Program-made: the position numbers and the translations under genes
In this document: positions 1 to 8,037 of the stretch, in pieces
How the letters are laid out: each line of letters starts with the position of its first letter
How positions within the stretch are numbered: the stretch's first letter is position 1
DNA from: Burkholderiales bacterium
GTDB lineage: Bacteria > Pseudomonadota > Gammaproteobacteria > Burkholderiales > Burkholderiaceae_C
Length of the DNA stretch: 64,000 nt
Reading direction: 5' to 3'
Assembly (NCBI GenBank): GCA_016191525.1
Contig: JACPOK010000037.1
Coordinates: 186,001-250,000, forward strand
The notes under the pieces: model-generated
What the model saw: the letters and a program-made list of their open reading frames with translations, nothing else
Database searches by the model: none
Told to the model about the DNA's origin: nothing

Positions 1-1139
1 TGGGGATTCGCGTCCAGGAAACCGAGCATGTTGCCGGCAAAGGGTTCGGAGATTTCCTGGTCCAGGCGGCTGCCGCAGCTGACCAGCAACACGGCTCCTT
101 CTGGCACATCGGTACCTGCGCGCGTGAGAGCGGCGGAGGCGCCGGCCGGCCAGAACCGGTAGGGAAAATGTGCGATCCGGGGCGCCGGCAAGCCTGGCCA
201 GAAGCAGCTTTGTCCGGCAGCGGCGTCCGCCGCCAACCAGACATCGACGGGCGCTAGGGGCGCGAGCGTGTGCAATGACAACCCCAGCATGGGATAACTG
301 CGATGCAAGGCCCAGGCCAACGGCGAAGCAAAGCCCACCAGCAGGACGAGGTCAGGTGCATAGGCACTAAGGGCGTCGGCCAGCTGGGCCCAACGAGCCG
401 ATACTGAAAATTCTGCATCAGCAAGCACCGCGGTAATGCCACGGGGCCAGTGTGCCGGCCACGTCGCCGGCTCGGCGACGCTGGCGACCATCCGCTCCCC
501 GCAGGCTGAATAGCCAGCCATTGCGGCAATGGTCAGCTCCTGCGCAGCAAATATCCTGGTTTCAAAGCCCTGTCCTTCAAGCAGGCCTGCCAGGTTGAAA
601 GCAATGGAGGTGCCAGCGTGCAGGCCAGTGGACAACTGCTGCGCCAGTATGGCAACCCGAAATGCCGTTTTTGGCGGTCCTTGAGGACGTGGCGCACAGT
701 CAAGCGTCGCACATAGCCCTCCGAGCAGTTCGACCTGCCGGGTATCGACAAAGAGCTGGCGAAATGCATCTCTTTGCGGCACGTGGGCCAACGCATAGGA
801 CCACACCAGCAGCGCCAGCGACATCCGTCGCTGCGCATCGGGCAGGATTGCGGCCAATTCGGCCTGGGCGACCAGATGTCCAGCATCCTGGGTCAAGCCG
901 TAGAGGGCTGAATGCCTGAACCACTGGGCCTGCAGCGAGCCCGCGGATAATTGCGATACGCGCGTGATGATCTGGGCTTTTTCCTGGGGTGGCAGCGGCA
1001 GCGAAAACCGCATCATCTGCCACCACGCAGGAACATGCTCCGGGCACACCGTGACTGCCTCCAGGGCATCGAGTGCCAAGGCGAATGACTTCATAACACT
1101 AGCTTCCATTACGTCCCCAACGCGCGATTGAACCTCCAT
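1..1139 (-). CDS. glycosyltransferase-like protein, N-terminal part (runs off left edge)
   Basis: An open minus-strand frame gives 379 residues and is still open at the window edge, so the C-terminus is missing. Residues about 1-155 look helical. At 159-200 a beta-alpha-beta unit begins with FRVAILAQQLSTGLHAGTS, and near 348-360 a second one begins with GAVLLVSCGSRLDQE. This two-Rossmann layout resembles GT-B glycosyltransferases of the SPINDLY/O-GlcNAc-transferase-like kind; that is inference from layout, not a motif match. Three in-frame ATGs are possible (1139, 1109, 1094). The 1109 start has GGGGAC 5 nt upstream and the 1094 start has GGAAG upstream, so the true start may be internal. The gene lies 32 bp downstream of fdhD on the same strand. 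Donor, acceptor and function are unknown. Confidence 0.55.
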   Translation of the reverse strand, partial: MEVQSRVGDVMEASVMKSFALALDALEAVTVCPEHVPAWWQMMRFSLPLPPQEKAQIITRVSQLSAGSLQAQWFRHSALYGLTQDAGHLVAQAELAAILPDAQRRMSLALLVWSYALAHVPQRDAFRQLFVDTRQVELLGGLCATLDCAPRPQGPPKTAFRVAILAQQLSTGLHAGTSIAFNLAGLLEGQGFETRIFAAQELTIAAMAGYSACGERMVASVAEPATWPAHWPRGITAVLADAEFSVSARWAQLADALSAYAPDLVLLVGFASPLAWALHRSYPMLGLSLHTLAPLAPVDVWLAADAAAGQSCFWPGLPAPRIAHFPYRFWPAGASAALTRAGTDVPEGAVLLVSCGSRLDQEISEPFAGNMLGFLDANP

Positions 1140-1171
1140 GGTAAGCCCAGGCTCTGCCGTCGCACGCCAAA

Positions 1172-1984
1172 TCAAGTGAGCTTCAGTCGCTCCACCGCGC
1201 TGTAGCACAGGAAGTGCCGGCCGGTGGCGCGCCCGATGGCGCACAGGCCCAGCCGCTGCGCGATCTCGTGGCCCATCTGGGTGATGCCGCTGCGCGAGAC
1301 CACGATGGGCACGCCCATCTGCGCGGACTTGATCACCATCTCGCTGGTGAGGCGGCCGGTGGTGTAGAAAACCTTGTCGTGGGTGCCGGCCATCTCGGTA
1401 CCCTGCAGCCACATCCAGCCCGCGATGGTGTCGATGGCGTTGTGGCGGCCCACGTCCTCCACGAACAGCAGCATCTCCTCACCGCGGAACAGCGCGCAGG
1501 CATGCACTGAGCCTGCCGACTTGTAGGTGCTCTCCTTGAGGCGGATGGTGTTGACGATGCCGTACAACTGCTCCTGCGTGAGCGAGGCATCGGGCAGCTT
1601 CAGCGTGTCGATCTCATCCATTAGGCCGCCGAACACGCTGCCCTGCCCGCAGCCGGTGGTGACCACGCGCCGGGAGGTGCGCTCCTCGATGCGGTCTATG
1701 CCCGAGCGCGTCTTGACGCCTGCGGCGCCGGTCTCCCAGTCGACGGTGATGGAATCAACCTCGTCCAGCGAATTGACGAGCCGCTGGTTGCGCAGGTAGC
1801 CCAGCACCAGCCATTCGGGGTGGGCGCCGAGCGTCATCAGCGTGACCAGTTCGCGCTTGTCCACATACACGGTCAGCGCCCGCTCGGCGGGGATAGAAAT
1901 GGTTTCGCGGTCGCCGCGCTCGTTGACGGCCTCGACCTCGCGCGTCAGCGGCGCGCGGGCTTCGGTGAGGTGGGGGACAGGCAT
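1172..1984 (-). CDS. fdhD: formate dehydrogenase accessory sulfurtransferase FdhD
   Basis: This 270-residue protein matches FdhD, which passes sulfur to the molybdenum or tungsten cofactor so that formate dehydrogenase becomes active in the cytoplasm before Tat export. The typical body is visible: an early sheet region with WLVLGYLRNQ, the loop VTTGCGQGSVFGG and the later FVEDVGRHNAIDTIAG. E. coli FdhD uses a CxxC pair in this loop; here only one cysteine, in TTGCGQGS, is present, so it is a single-cysteine variant. The gene follows the fdh operon on the same strand but is separated from it by a terminator-like hairpin at 2004-2037, so it may have its own promoter. Confidence 0.93.
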   Translation of the reverse strand: MPVPHLTEARAPLTREVEAVNERGDRETISIPAERALTVYVDKRELVTLMTLGAHPEWLVLGYLRNQRLVNSLDEVDSITVDWETGAAGVKTRSGIDRIEERTSRRVVTTGCGQGSVFGGLMDEIDTLKLPDASLTQEQLYGIVNTIRLKESTYKSAGSVHACALFRGEEMLLFVEDVGRHNAIDTIAGWMWLQGTEMAGTHDKVFYTTGRLTSEMVIKSAQMGVPIVVSRSGITQMGHEIAQRLGLCAIGRATGRHFLCYSAVERLKLT

Positions 1985-2003
1985 GGCACCACGAGGCTAC
2001 AAC

Positions 2004-2037
2004 AAAAAAGGCCGGCGCCTTGGGGGCCCGGCCCTTT
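2004..2037 (-). terminator. probable intrinsic terminator at the end of the fdh operon
   Basis: On the minus strand a GC-rich stem (GGCCGG pairing with CCGGCC, extended by A/T pairs and one G-T pair) is followed directly by six T residues. It sits between the stop of the small secreted protein gene at 2058 and the fdhD start at 1984. Confidence 0.6.
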
Positions 2038-2057
2038 CACTTGCCAACTTCGCGGTT

Positions 2058-2522
2058 TCAGGACTTTTTGGCGGGATTGGTTTCCGCTGACGGCGTCCTG
2101 GTGCTGGGCGGGCTGGTGGCATTGCCGGGGGGCGAATGCGCACCGGAGGCTTCCAGGGGTTTCTGGTCGGGCGGCGTGAACGCGAAAGGCCCGGGGTCGG
2201 CGCATGCGGGCAGTGGCGCCGCCTTGACCGGCGTGCTGGCCTGGGCGGCGGAGGCAGCAGCCGCGGCGGCCGCCGGTGCCACCACCGGCGTAGCGGGCTT
2301 CACTTCCTTGCCGGAGCTCTTGGCGGTCTTCATGTAGGAGGCCACCACCTTGTCCTGTGCCTTGCACAGCTGGTAGCCGTCGAGCTTGGCCTGCCAGGCT
2401 GTCTTGGCGGCGGTCTCGGCAGCCTTGAGCTTGCCCGCATCGTCCAGCACGGGCGGGGGGATCTTGGCCAGGGCCAGCGTGCAGGCGGCGGCCAGCGCCG
2501 CGGAAATCCAGAGCTTGTTCAT
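2058..2522 (-). CDS. small secreted protein of the fdh operon, unknown function
   Basis: This is a 154-residue protein with an N-terminal signal peptide (MNKLWISAALAAACTLALA). A short conserved-looking section follows with one cysteine (YQLCKAQDKV) and a lysine-rich SYMKTAKSSGKEVK. The tail is low-complexity, rich in Ala, Pro and Ser, with a second cysteine. Its ATG overlaps the fdhC stop as ATGA, so it is translationally coupled to the cytochrome subunit and is the last gene of the operon before the hairpin at 2004-2037. I do not recognise a family. A periplasmic role near formate dehydrogenase is inferred from position only. Confidence 0.7.
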   Translation of the reverse strand: MNKLWISAALAAACTLALAKIPPPVLDDAGKLKAAETAAKTAWQAKLDGYQLCKAQDKVVASYMKTAKSSGKEVKPATPVVAPAAAAAAASAAQASTPVKAAPLPACADPGPFAFTPPDQKPLEASGAHSPPGNATSPPSTRTPSAETNPAKKS

Positions 2523-3772
2523 GCGCGTTGCTCTCCCAGGTTTGCGTCGGCCGCCACCAGCGGCTGGCTGCGCTGCGCAGCGATCTTGCCGGCCTTGATG
2601 TCTTCATACCAGTAGGCGTGGTGCTCCCGCGCCCAGGCTTCGTCCACATACCCGCGGCGCATGGCGGTGTAGGCGCCGCGCATGCCGATCGTGCCGATGT
2701 AGATGTGGCCGGCGAACATGCACATCATCAGGATGGTGGACACGTTGTGGAACATGTGCACGATCTGCATCGTCTGGCGGTCATACGTGATGCCGGGCAG
2801 CAGCTTGTCCAGCGCCAGCCCCGACGACACCACGAAGAAGCCCAGCACCAGCACGCCGCCCCAGAAGATGAGCTTCTCGCCGGCGTTGAAGCGGTTGGAT
2901 GGCGGCTCATGCCCTTCGGATTTGCCGAACATGCCGCCGCCCTTGAGCAGCCACCCCAGGTCGCCGCGCTGCGGCCAGTTGTCGCGCAGGAACGTGACGA
3001 AAACAATGATGAGCGAAACGGCGAACACCGGCCCGGCGAAGTTGTGCATGGTCTTGAGCACCCACGTCAGCCAGCCGAACAGCGAGCCACCGAGGACCGG
3101 CAGCAGGATGAACTTTCCGAAGGCCATCACCAGCCCCGAGACGGCCAGGATGCAGAAGGCGATGGCATTGGACCAGTGGGCGGAACGCTCGAACGGGGTG
3201 AACCGCTCGATCCGCGCGCCCTTGCCGCCATCGGCCGGGTTGTGGCCGATCGGCCCCTTGGTGAAGTAGAAGATGGCGATGGCGCCCAGCACGATCAGGA
3301 ACAGCGCCCCGCCATAGGGGATGAGCCACTCATTGCGCACCTGCCGCCAGGCTTCGCCGGCGGTGGTCATGCGCGAGCCCGGGTACTGCACCGGCGCCTG
3401 GATCAGGATGCCCGCTTCGGGCGCCTGGCTCTTGGGCAGGCTGGTGACGCCTTCCATGCCGCCCGCCACGCCGCGCCACATCGGCGCGTTGTTGCCCGGC
3501 TGCACCTTGTTGCGCTGGGCGTTGGTCTGCTCCAGGTACTTGGGGTCGGAGCTGGCGTCGGGCTTGACCTCGGGCTTCACGTCAAAGATGTTCTGGCCCT
3601 GGATGCCGCCCTGCTGCGCCGGCGCCGCGGGTGCCGCGGCGGGCGGGGCCAGCGGCTCCACCTGCAGCTTGTTCTGTGCGCCCGCACTGCCGCACCACGC
3701 TGCGCACGCTACCAAAACGATAGCTGCCCACGCAGGCGCCATGCGCTCTGCGGGCCTAATTGACCTTTGCAT
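2519..3772 (-). CDS. fdhC: formate dehydrogenase cytochrome b556 (gamma) subunit
   Basis: This membrane subunit takes electrons from the Fe-S subunit through b hemes to quinone. It has 417 residues, longer than E. coli FdnI, because of a signal peptide and a periplasmic extension of about 120 residues ahead of the first membrane helix (LFLIVLGAIAIFYF). Three or four further helices follow. Candidate heme-ligand histidines lie in ERSAHWSN, TMHNFAG, QIVHMFHNV and FAGHIYIG. The ATG at 3772 gives a basic n-region (MQRSIRPAER); ATG 3742 is an alternative. The gene overlaps the upstream lipoprotein gene by 17 bp. Residues about 3-22 of the signal peptide are encoded by a dispersed repeat (3708-3765). 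Confidence 0.9.
   Translation of the reverse strand: MQRSIRPAERMAPAWAAIVLVACAAWCGSAGAQNKLQVEPLAPPAAAPAAPAQQGGIQGQNIFDVKPEVKPDASSDPKYLEQTNAQRNKVQPGNNAPMWRGVAGGMEGVTSLPKSQAPEAGILIQAPVQYPGSRMTTAGEAWRQVRNEWLIPYGGALFLIVLGAIAIFYFTKGPIGHNPADGGKGARIERFTPFERSAHWSNAIAFCILAVSGLVMAFGKFILLPVLGGSLFGWLTWVLKTMHNFAGPVFAVSLIIVFVTFLRDNWPQRGDLGWLLKGGGMFGKSEGHEPPSNRFNAGEKLIFWGGVLVLGFFVVSSGLALDKLLPGITYDRQTMQIVHMFHNVSTILMMCMFAGHIYIGTIGMRGAYTAMRRGYVDEAWAREHHAYWYEDIKAGKIAAQRSQPLVAADANLGEQRA
3708..3765 (+). repeat. dispersed ~55 bp ATAGC repeat, copy 1 (inside fdhC start)
   Basis: The copy starts with a small terminal inverted repeat (GCTA, ten bases, TAGC) and continues CTGCCCACGCAGG, then TGCGCTCTGCGGGCC. Copies 2-4 at 20581-20636, 30865-30919 and 58374-58430 share the ATAGC terminus, the central CTGGGTGCG-like block and the CAGGCC/A-T-rich end. 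This copy spans the lipoprotein stop codon and encodes part of the fdhC signal peptide. Confidence 0.75.
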
Positions 3773-3977
3773 AGTCGTTCTGCCCGTTTTGTGCGCGGGT
3801 TTTGAGCTGCTGTTCCCAGCTGGTCTTGTCGCCCTGCTTCCAGCCCGGCGCCGCGAACGGCATGCCGGTGCCCTGGAAGGCCGAGGCATCCTGCTTGGGC
3901 GGCTGCAGTGACTGCGGCTTTTCGCCGCAGGCAGCCAGCGCGAAGGTTGCGGCCACGAGCATGAATGCGGCCTTCAT
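3756..3977 (-). CDS. small lipoprotein of the fdh operon
   Basis: This 73-residue protein has a lipoprotein signal (MKAAFMLVAATFALAAC, lipid-modified Cys17). The mature part is hydrophilic: PPKQDASAFQGTGMPF, then GWKQGDKTSWEQQLKTRAQ. Its ATG overlaps the fdhB stop as ATGA and its own stop lies 17 bp inside the fdhC gene, so it is embedded between the Fe-S and cytochrome subunits. I do not recognise a characterised family. It could be an outer-surface or assembly component of the membrane-bound enzyme, inferred from position alone. Confidence 0.75.
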   Translation of the reverse strand: MKAAFMLVAATFALAACGEKPQSLQPPKQDASAFQGTGMPFAAPGWKQGDKTSWEQQLKTRAQNGQNDYAKVN

Positions 3978-4591
3978 GACTTGGCTCCGCCCGGCTGGCC
4001 GGCCTGCTTGGAGCCGTAGGCGGTGCCCCAGCCCCACACTTCGGCGCCCTTGCCGCGCTTGAGCACGCGGTTGCGGAAGATGTCGGCCACCACGTCGCCG
4101 TCGCCGGCAAGCAGCGCCTTGGTCGAGCACATCTCGGCGCAGGCCGGCAGCTTGCCTTCGGCCAGGCGGTTGCGGCCGTACTTGTCGAACTCGGCCTCGC
4201 TGCCGTTGGCCTCGGGGCCACCGGCGCAGAAGGTGCACTTGTCCATCTTGCCGCGCACGCCGAAAGTGCCGCTGGAGGGGAACTGCGGCGCGCCGAACGG
4301 GCAGGCATACGAGCAGTAGCCGCAGCCGATGCACGCGTCCTTGTCATGCAGCACCACGCCCTCTTCGGTGCGGTAGAAGCAGTTGACGGGGCACACGGCC
4401 ATGCAGGGCGCGTCGGAGCAGTGCATGCAGGCCACCGAGATCGACCGCTCACCCGGCACGCCGTCGTTGAGCGTGACCACCCGGCGGCGGTTCACGCCCC
4501 AGGGCACGTCATGCTCGTTCTTGCAGGCCGTGACGCAGCCGTTGCACTCGATGCAGCGCTCCGAGTCGCAGATGAATTTCATTCTTGCCAT
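3974..4591 (-). CDS. fdhB: formate dehydrogenase Fe-S (beta) subunit
   Basis: This electron-transfer subunit carries four [4Fe-4S] clusters between catalytic and cytochrome subunits. Cysteine groups are clear in its 205 residues: CIECNGCVTAC, CMHCSDAPCMAVCPVNC, CIGCGYCSYACPFG, and the later CTFC plus CAEMC. Unlike E. coli FdnH there is no C-terminal membrane helix. ATG 4591 is preferred because GGAGAC precedes it; the frame is open upstream but only through a dispersed repeat. The gene follows fdhA after a 94 bp gap that holds this repeat and overlaps the lipoprotein gene by 4 bp. Confidence 0.93.
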   Translation of the reverse strand: MARMKFICDSERCIECNGCVTACKNEHDVPWGVNRRRVVTLNDGVPGERSISVACMHCSDAPCMAVCPVNCFYRTEEGVVLHDKDACIGCGYCSYACPFGAPQFPSSGTFGVRGKMDKCTFCAGGPEANGSEAEFDKYGRNRLAEGKLPACAEMCSTKALLAGDGDVVADIFRNRVLKRGKGAEVWGWGTAYGSKQAGQPGGAKS

Positions 4592-4602
4592 GTTGTCTCC
4601 GT

Positions 4603-4683
4603 ACGCAGCGCAGGGCCGCCCCAAGCAAGTACAGCCCCCTCGGGGGGCAGCGAATTACACGAAGTGAAAAGCGTGGGGGTCAT
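4603..4683 (-). repeat. dispersed intercistronic repeat with GC hairpin (Comamonadaceae type)
   Basis: The gap between fdhA and fdhB holds an element that reads on the minus strand as ATGACCCCCACGCTTTTCAC, then a CTGCCCCCCGAGGGGGC hairpin (4634-4648), then GCTTGGGGCGGCC. From memory this is a very common intergenic element in Comamonadaceae and is often mistaken for a small gene or an N-terminal extension. Lying inside an operon, its hairpin could affect the ratio of the two subunits. Confidence 0.7.
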
Positions 4684-4685
4684 AT

Positions 4686-7661
4686 TCATGCAACGCGTTC
4701 GATGTTGCAGATGGTCGTCTTGGTTTCCTGCATCATCGTCACGCTGTCGTAGCCGTAGGTCGTCGCCGTGTTCACCGCCTCGCCGCGCACCACCGGCGCC
4801 GCGCCGTTGGGGTAGTAAGCCAGCATGTCCGCGCCCTGCCAGCGGCCGGAGAAGTGGAACGGCATCCAGACCGTATCGGGCCCGACCCGCTCGGTCACCA
4901 TCGCCTGCACATTCAGCTGGGCGCCGGTGGGCGACTTCAGCCACACGCGGTCGCCGTTGCGGATGCCGCGGTCGGCCGCGGCCTTCGGGTTGATTTCCAC
5001 GAAGGCTTCCTGCTGCAGCTCGGCCAGCCAGGGGTTGGAGCGCGTCTCCTCGCCACCGCCTTCGTATTCCGTGAGCCGCCCGGAGGTGAGGATCAGCGGG
5101 AATTTCTCCGCCACCTTGTCCACCAAGTTCTTCTGCTGGATCGTCTTGTACAGGGTGGGCAGGCGCCAGAAGGCCTTCTTGTCGTCGTGCGACGGGTACT
5201 TGGCCACCAGGTCGGGACGGGTGCTGTAAAGCGCCTCGCGGTGCTGCGGAATGCCGTCCGGGAAGTTCCACACCACCGCGCGGGCCTTGGCGTTGCCAAA
5301 GATGTGGCAGCCATGGTTCTGCATGGCCACGCGGATGATGCCGCCGGAGTTGTCGGTCTTCCAGTTCTTGCCTTCGGCCAGCGCCTTCTCGGCATCGGTC
5401 AGCTCGTCCCACCAGCCCAGCTTCTTGAGCAGCACGTGGTCGAACTCGGGGAAGCCGGTCTGGATGTCGGCGCCCTTGGAGACCGAGCCGTCCTCGGCCA
5501 GCAGGTTGACGCCGTTGCGCTCCACGCCGAAGTTGGCGCGGAAATTCCCGCCGCCGTCCATCACGTGCCGGCTGGTGTCGTACAGGTTGGCCGAACCCGG
5601 GTGCTTCAGCTCGGGCGTGCCGTAGCAGGGCCAGGGCAGGCCGAAGTAGTCACCCGTGGTGTCGTAGCCGGTGATCGGGTCCTTGCCGCCCTTGGACTTG
5701 AGCGTCTTGACGTCGAACAGGTGCATGTTGCGCATATGCGATTTCAGCCGCTCCGGGCTCTGGCCGGTGTAGCCGATGGTCCACATGCACTTGTTGACCT
5801 CGCGCAGGATGTCTTCGGGAATGGGCTCGTCCATGCCCTTGACCTTCTGCAGCTTGTAGTTCTTGACCAGTTCCTTGCCGAAGCCCAGCTTGTCGGCCAG
5901 CTGGTACATGATCATGTGGTCACTGCGGCTTTCCCACAGGGGCTCGATCACCTTCTCGCGCCACTGCAGGGAGCGGTTGGACGCCGTCACCGAGCCGCTG
6001 GTCTCGAACTGCGTGGCGGCCGGCAGCAGGTACACCGCGCGATTGGCGTTCAGGTCTTCCGCCTGGCCGGGCATGGCGGCCATCGCCGCCGTGGCCGACG
6101 GGTAGGGGTCCACCACCACCAGCAGGTCCAGCTTGTCCATGGCCCGCTTCATCTCGATGCCGCGGGTCTGCGAGTTGGGCGCGTGGCCCCAGAACACGAC
6201 CGCGCGCAGGTTGGAATCCTGGTCGATCATTTCGTTCTTTTCCATCACGCCGTCGATCCAGCGCGAGACCGTGAGGCCCGGCTTGGTCATCATGCCGGCG
6301 TTGGCGAAGCGGCCCTTGATCCAGTCGTAGTCCACGCCCCAGGCCTTGGCGAAGTGGCGCCATGCGCCCTCGGCGATGCCGTAGTAGCCCGGCAGCGAAT
6401 CGGGGTTGGGGCCGATGTCGGTGGCGCCCTGCACGTTGTCATGGCCGCGGAAGATGTTGGCGCCGCCGCCCGACACACCCACGTTGCCCAGCGCCAGCTG
6501 CACGATGCAGGAGGCGCGCACGATGGCGTTGCCGATGGTGTGCTGGGTCTGGCCCATGCACCACACCAGGGTCGAGGGCCGGTTCATGGCCATCATCTGC
6601 GCGGCCTTGAAGACGGTGGCTTCCGGCACGCCGCAGGCTTCCTCCACCTTGTCCGGCGTCCACTTTTCCATCACGTCCTTCTTGACGTCTTCCATGCCGT
6701 AGACACGGTCGTTGATGTACTTCTTGTCTTCCCAGCCGTTCTTGAAGATGTGGTACAGCATGCCGAACAGGAACGGGATGTCCGAGCCCGAGCGGATGCG
6801 GATGTACTCGTCCGCCTTGGCCGCTGTGCGGGTGAAGCGCGGGTCGACCACGATCATTTTGCAGCCGTTCTCCTTGGAGTGCAGCATGTGCAGCATGCTG
6901 ACCGGATGCGCCTCGGCGGCGTTGGAGCCGATGTACAACGCGCATTTGCTGTTCTGCATGTCGTTGTACGAATTGGTCATGGCGCCGTAGCCCCATGTGT
7001 TGGCCACGCCGGCCACGGTGGTGGAGTGGCAGATGCGCGCCTGGTGGTCGCAATTGTTGCTGCCGAAGTAGCTGACGAACTTGCGCATCAGGTACGACTG
7101 CTCGTTGTTGTGCTTGGACGAGCCCACCCAGTAGACCGAATCGGGGCCGCTGGCCTTGCGCAGTTCCATCAGCTTGGCGCTGATCTCGTTCAGCGCGGTG
7201 TCCCAGCTGATGCGTTCGTACTTGCCGTTGACCAGCTTCATCGGCCAGCGCAGGCGGAATTCGCCGTGGCCGTGCTCGCGGATGGCGGCGCCCTTGGCGC
7301 AGTGCGCGCCCAGGTTGATGGGCGAATCGAACACCGGTTCCTGGCGCACCCAGACGCCGTTTTCCACGACGGCGTCGATGGCGCAGCCGACCGAGCAGTG
7401 GCTGCAGACGGTTCGCTTGACCTCGATCTTGCCGGTGCCCACCGCCGTGGTCTTGCCGTCGGCCGCGCGCGCCTTCTTCACCAGCGCCAGGCTGGAGGCG
7501 GCGATGCCCACTCCCACGCCCAGGCCCGAGCGGCGCAGGAAAGCGCGCCGGTCCATGGTGGGCAGCGCCTTGGACAGGCCGCGCTGCAGGCTGTGCACGA
7601 ACGGCGAGCGAGCACCGTCCGGGGCGCCACGGGCCGGGCCCGATTTCTTGGTCAGCAACAT
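4686..7661 (-). CDS. fdhA: formate dehydrogenase catalytic (alpha) subunit, periplasmic
   Basis: This molybdopterin enzyme oxidises formate to CO2 in the periplasm. It has 991 residues, usual for FdhA/FdnG. A Tat signal is present around residues 36-66 (MDRRAFLRRSGLGVG), after an N-terminal extension. The [4Fe-4S] motif is Cys86-x2-Cys89-x3-Cys93-x27-Cys121. The metal ligand is Cys211 (RICHSTTVAG) where E. coli has selenocysteine, so no selenium machinery is needed. The following histidine (H212) is present. The ATG at 7661 has GGAGACC upstream. The gene lies between the small Tat protein and fdhB in an fdhX-A-B-lipoprotein-C order. Whether Mo or W is used cannot be read here. Confidence 0.96.
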   Translation of the reverse strand: MLLTKKSGPARGAPDGARSPFVHSLQRGLSKALPTMDRRAFLRRSGLGVGVGIAASSLALVKKARAADGKTTAVGTGKIEVKRTVCSHCSVGCAIDAVVENGVWVRQEPVFDSPINLGAHCAKGAAIREHGHGEFRLRWPMKLVNGKYERISWDTALNEISAKLMELRKASGPDSVYWVGSSKHNNEQSYLMRKFVSYFGSNNCDHQARICHSTTVAGVANTWGYGAMTNSYNDMQNSKCALYIGSNAAEAHPVSMLHMLHSKENGCKMIVVDPRFTRTAAKADEYIRIRSGSDIPFLFGMLYHIFKNGWEDKKYINDRVYGMEDVKKDVMEKWTPDKVEEACGVPEATVFKAAQMMAMNRPSTLVWCMGQTQHTIGNAIVRASCIVQLALGNVGVSGGGANIFRGHDNVQGATDIGPNPDSLPGYYGIAEGAWRHFAKAWGVDYDWIKGRFANAGMMTKPGLTVSRWIDGVMEKNEMIDQDSNLRAVVFWGHAPNSQTRGIEMKRAMDKLDLLVVVDPYPSATAAMAAMPGQAEDLNANRAVYLLPAATQFETSGSVTASNRSLQWREKVIEPLWESRSDHMIMYQLADKLGFGKELVKNYKLQKVKGMDEPIPEDILREVNKCMWTIGYTGQSPERLKSHMRNMHLFDVKTLKSKGGKDPITGYDTTGDYFGLPWPCYGTPELKHPGSANLYDTSRHVMDGGGNFRANFGVERNGVNLLAEDGSVSKGADIQTGFPEFDHVLLKKLGWWDELTDAEKALAEGKNWKTDNSGGIIRVAMQNHGCHIFGNAKARAVVWNFPDGIPQHREALYSTRPDLVAKYPSHDDKKAFWRLPTLYKTIQQKNLVDKVAEKFPLILTSGRLTEYEGGGEETRSNPWLAELQQEAFVEINPKAAADRGIRNGDRVWLKSPTGAQLNVQAMVTERVGPDTVWMPFHFSGRWQGADMLAYYPNGAAPVVRGEAVNTATTYGYDSVTMMQETKTTICNIERVA

Positions 7662-7682
7662 GGGGGTCTCCTGGAGGCGGAG

Positions 7683-7889
7683 TTAAACGAGGGTGGTCTT
7701 GTAGTACCGCTTGACGTGTTCCGTCAGCTGGTAGCCGCCGCCGTTTTCAGGCGCGGGTTTGGGCTCTGCCGCGAGGGGCGCGGCGGATTGCAGTGAAGGC
7801 AGGGCCGCGGCGGCCGCGGCGGCGGCGCCGGCTGCCGCTGCACCCGCAAAAAAGCGGCGGCGCGAGGGTTTGGGCTGGCTGTCCTGCAT
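7683..7889 (-). CDS. formate dehydrogenase region Tat-signal small protein (FdhX-like)
   Basis: This 68-residue protein is mostly a twin-arginine signal (PSRRRFFAGAAAAG) with a very alanine-rich h-region, followed by a short conserved tail (YQLTEHVKRYYKTTLV). This matches the small Tat-target protein that precedes FdhA in many epsilon-, gamma- and betaproteobacterial formate dehydrogenase operons. The ATG at 7889 is chosen because GGAG lies 6 nt upstream; an ATG at 7901 is also in frame. It is the first gene of the structural operon and is divergent from the YgjP-like gene. Its exact role is unknown. Confidence 0.85.
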   Translation of the reverse strand: MQDSQPKPSRRRFFAGAAAAGAAAAAAAALPSLQSAAPLAAEPKPAPENGGGYQLTEHVKRYYKTTLV

Positions 7890-8037
7890 GGTTGTCTCCA
7901 TTGGATGGCTGGTTATGAACTGCTTTGCATACTCTAGACCAGCCAGCCATCGTTTGCATGCCAAAAGCCCCACCTCAGCCTAGGGAAAACGAGCAGGAAC
8001 AAGGCGTTGCGGTCTCCCGTCTCAAAATGCGACATCC
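7890..8037. promoter_or_regulatory. divergent promoter region of the fdh structural operon and the YgjP-like gene
   Basis: This 148 bp gap separates two outward-reading genes and must hold at least the promoter of the fdhX-A-B-C operon. I see no convincing -35/-10 pair or sigma-54 site, so only the region is marked. Confidence 0.4.

Noticed and set aside
4854-7796. A 980-codon open frame on the plus strand opposite fdhA
   Set aside because: It is a shadow of fdhA caused by high GC at third positions. The translation is His/Val/Ala/Gly-rich with no domain, while the minus strand gives a clear formate dehydrogenase.
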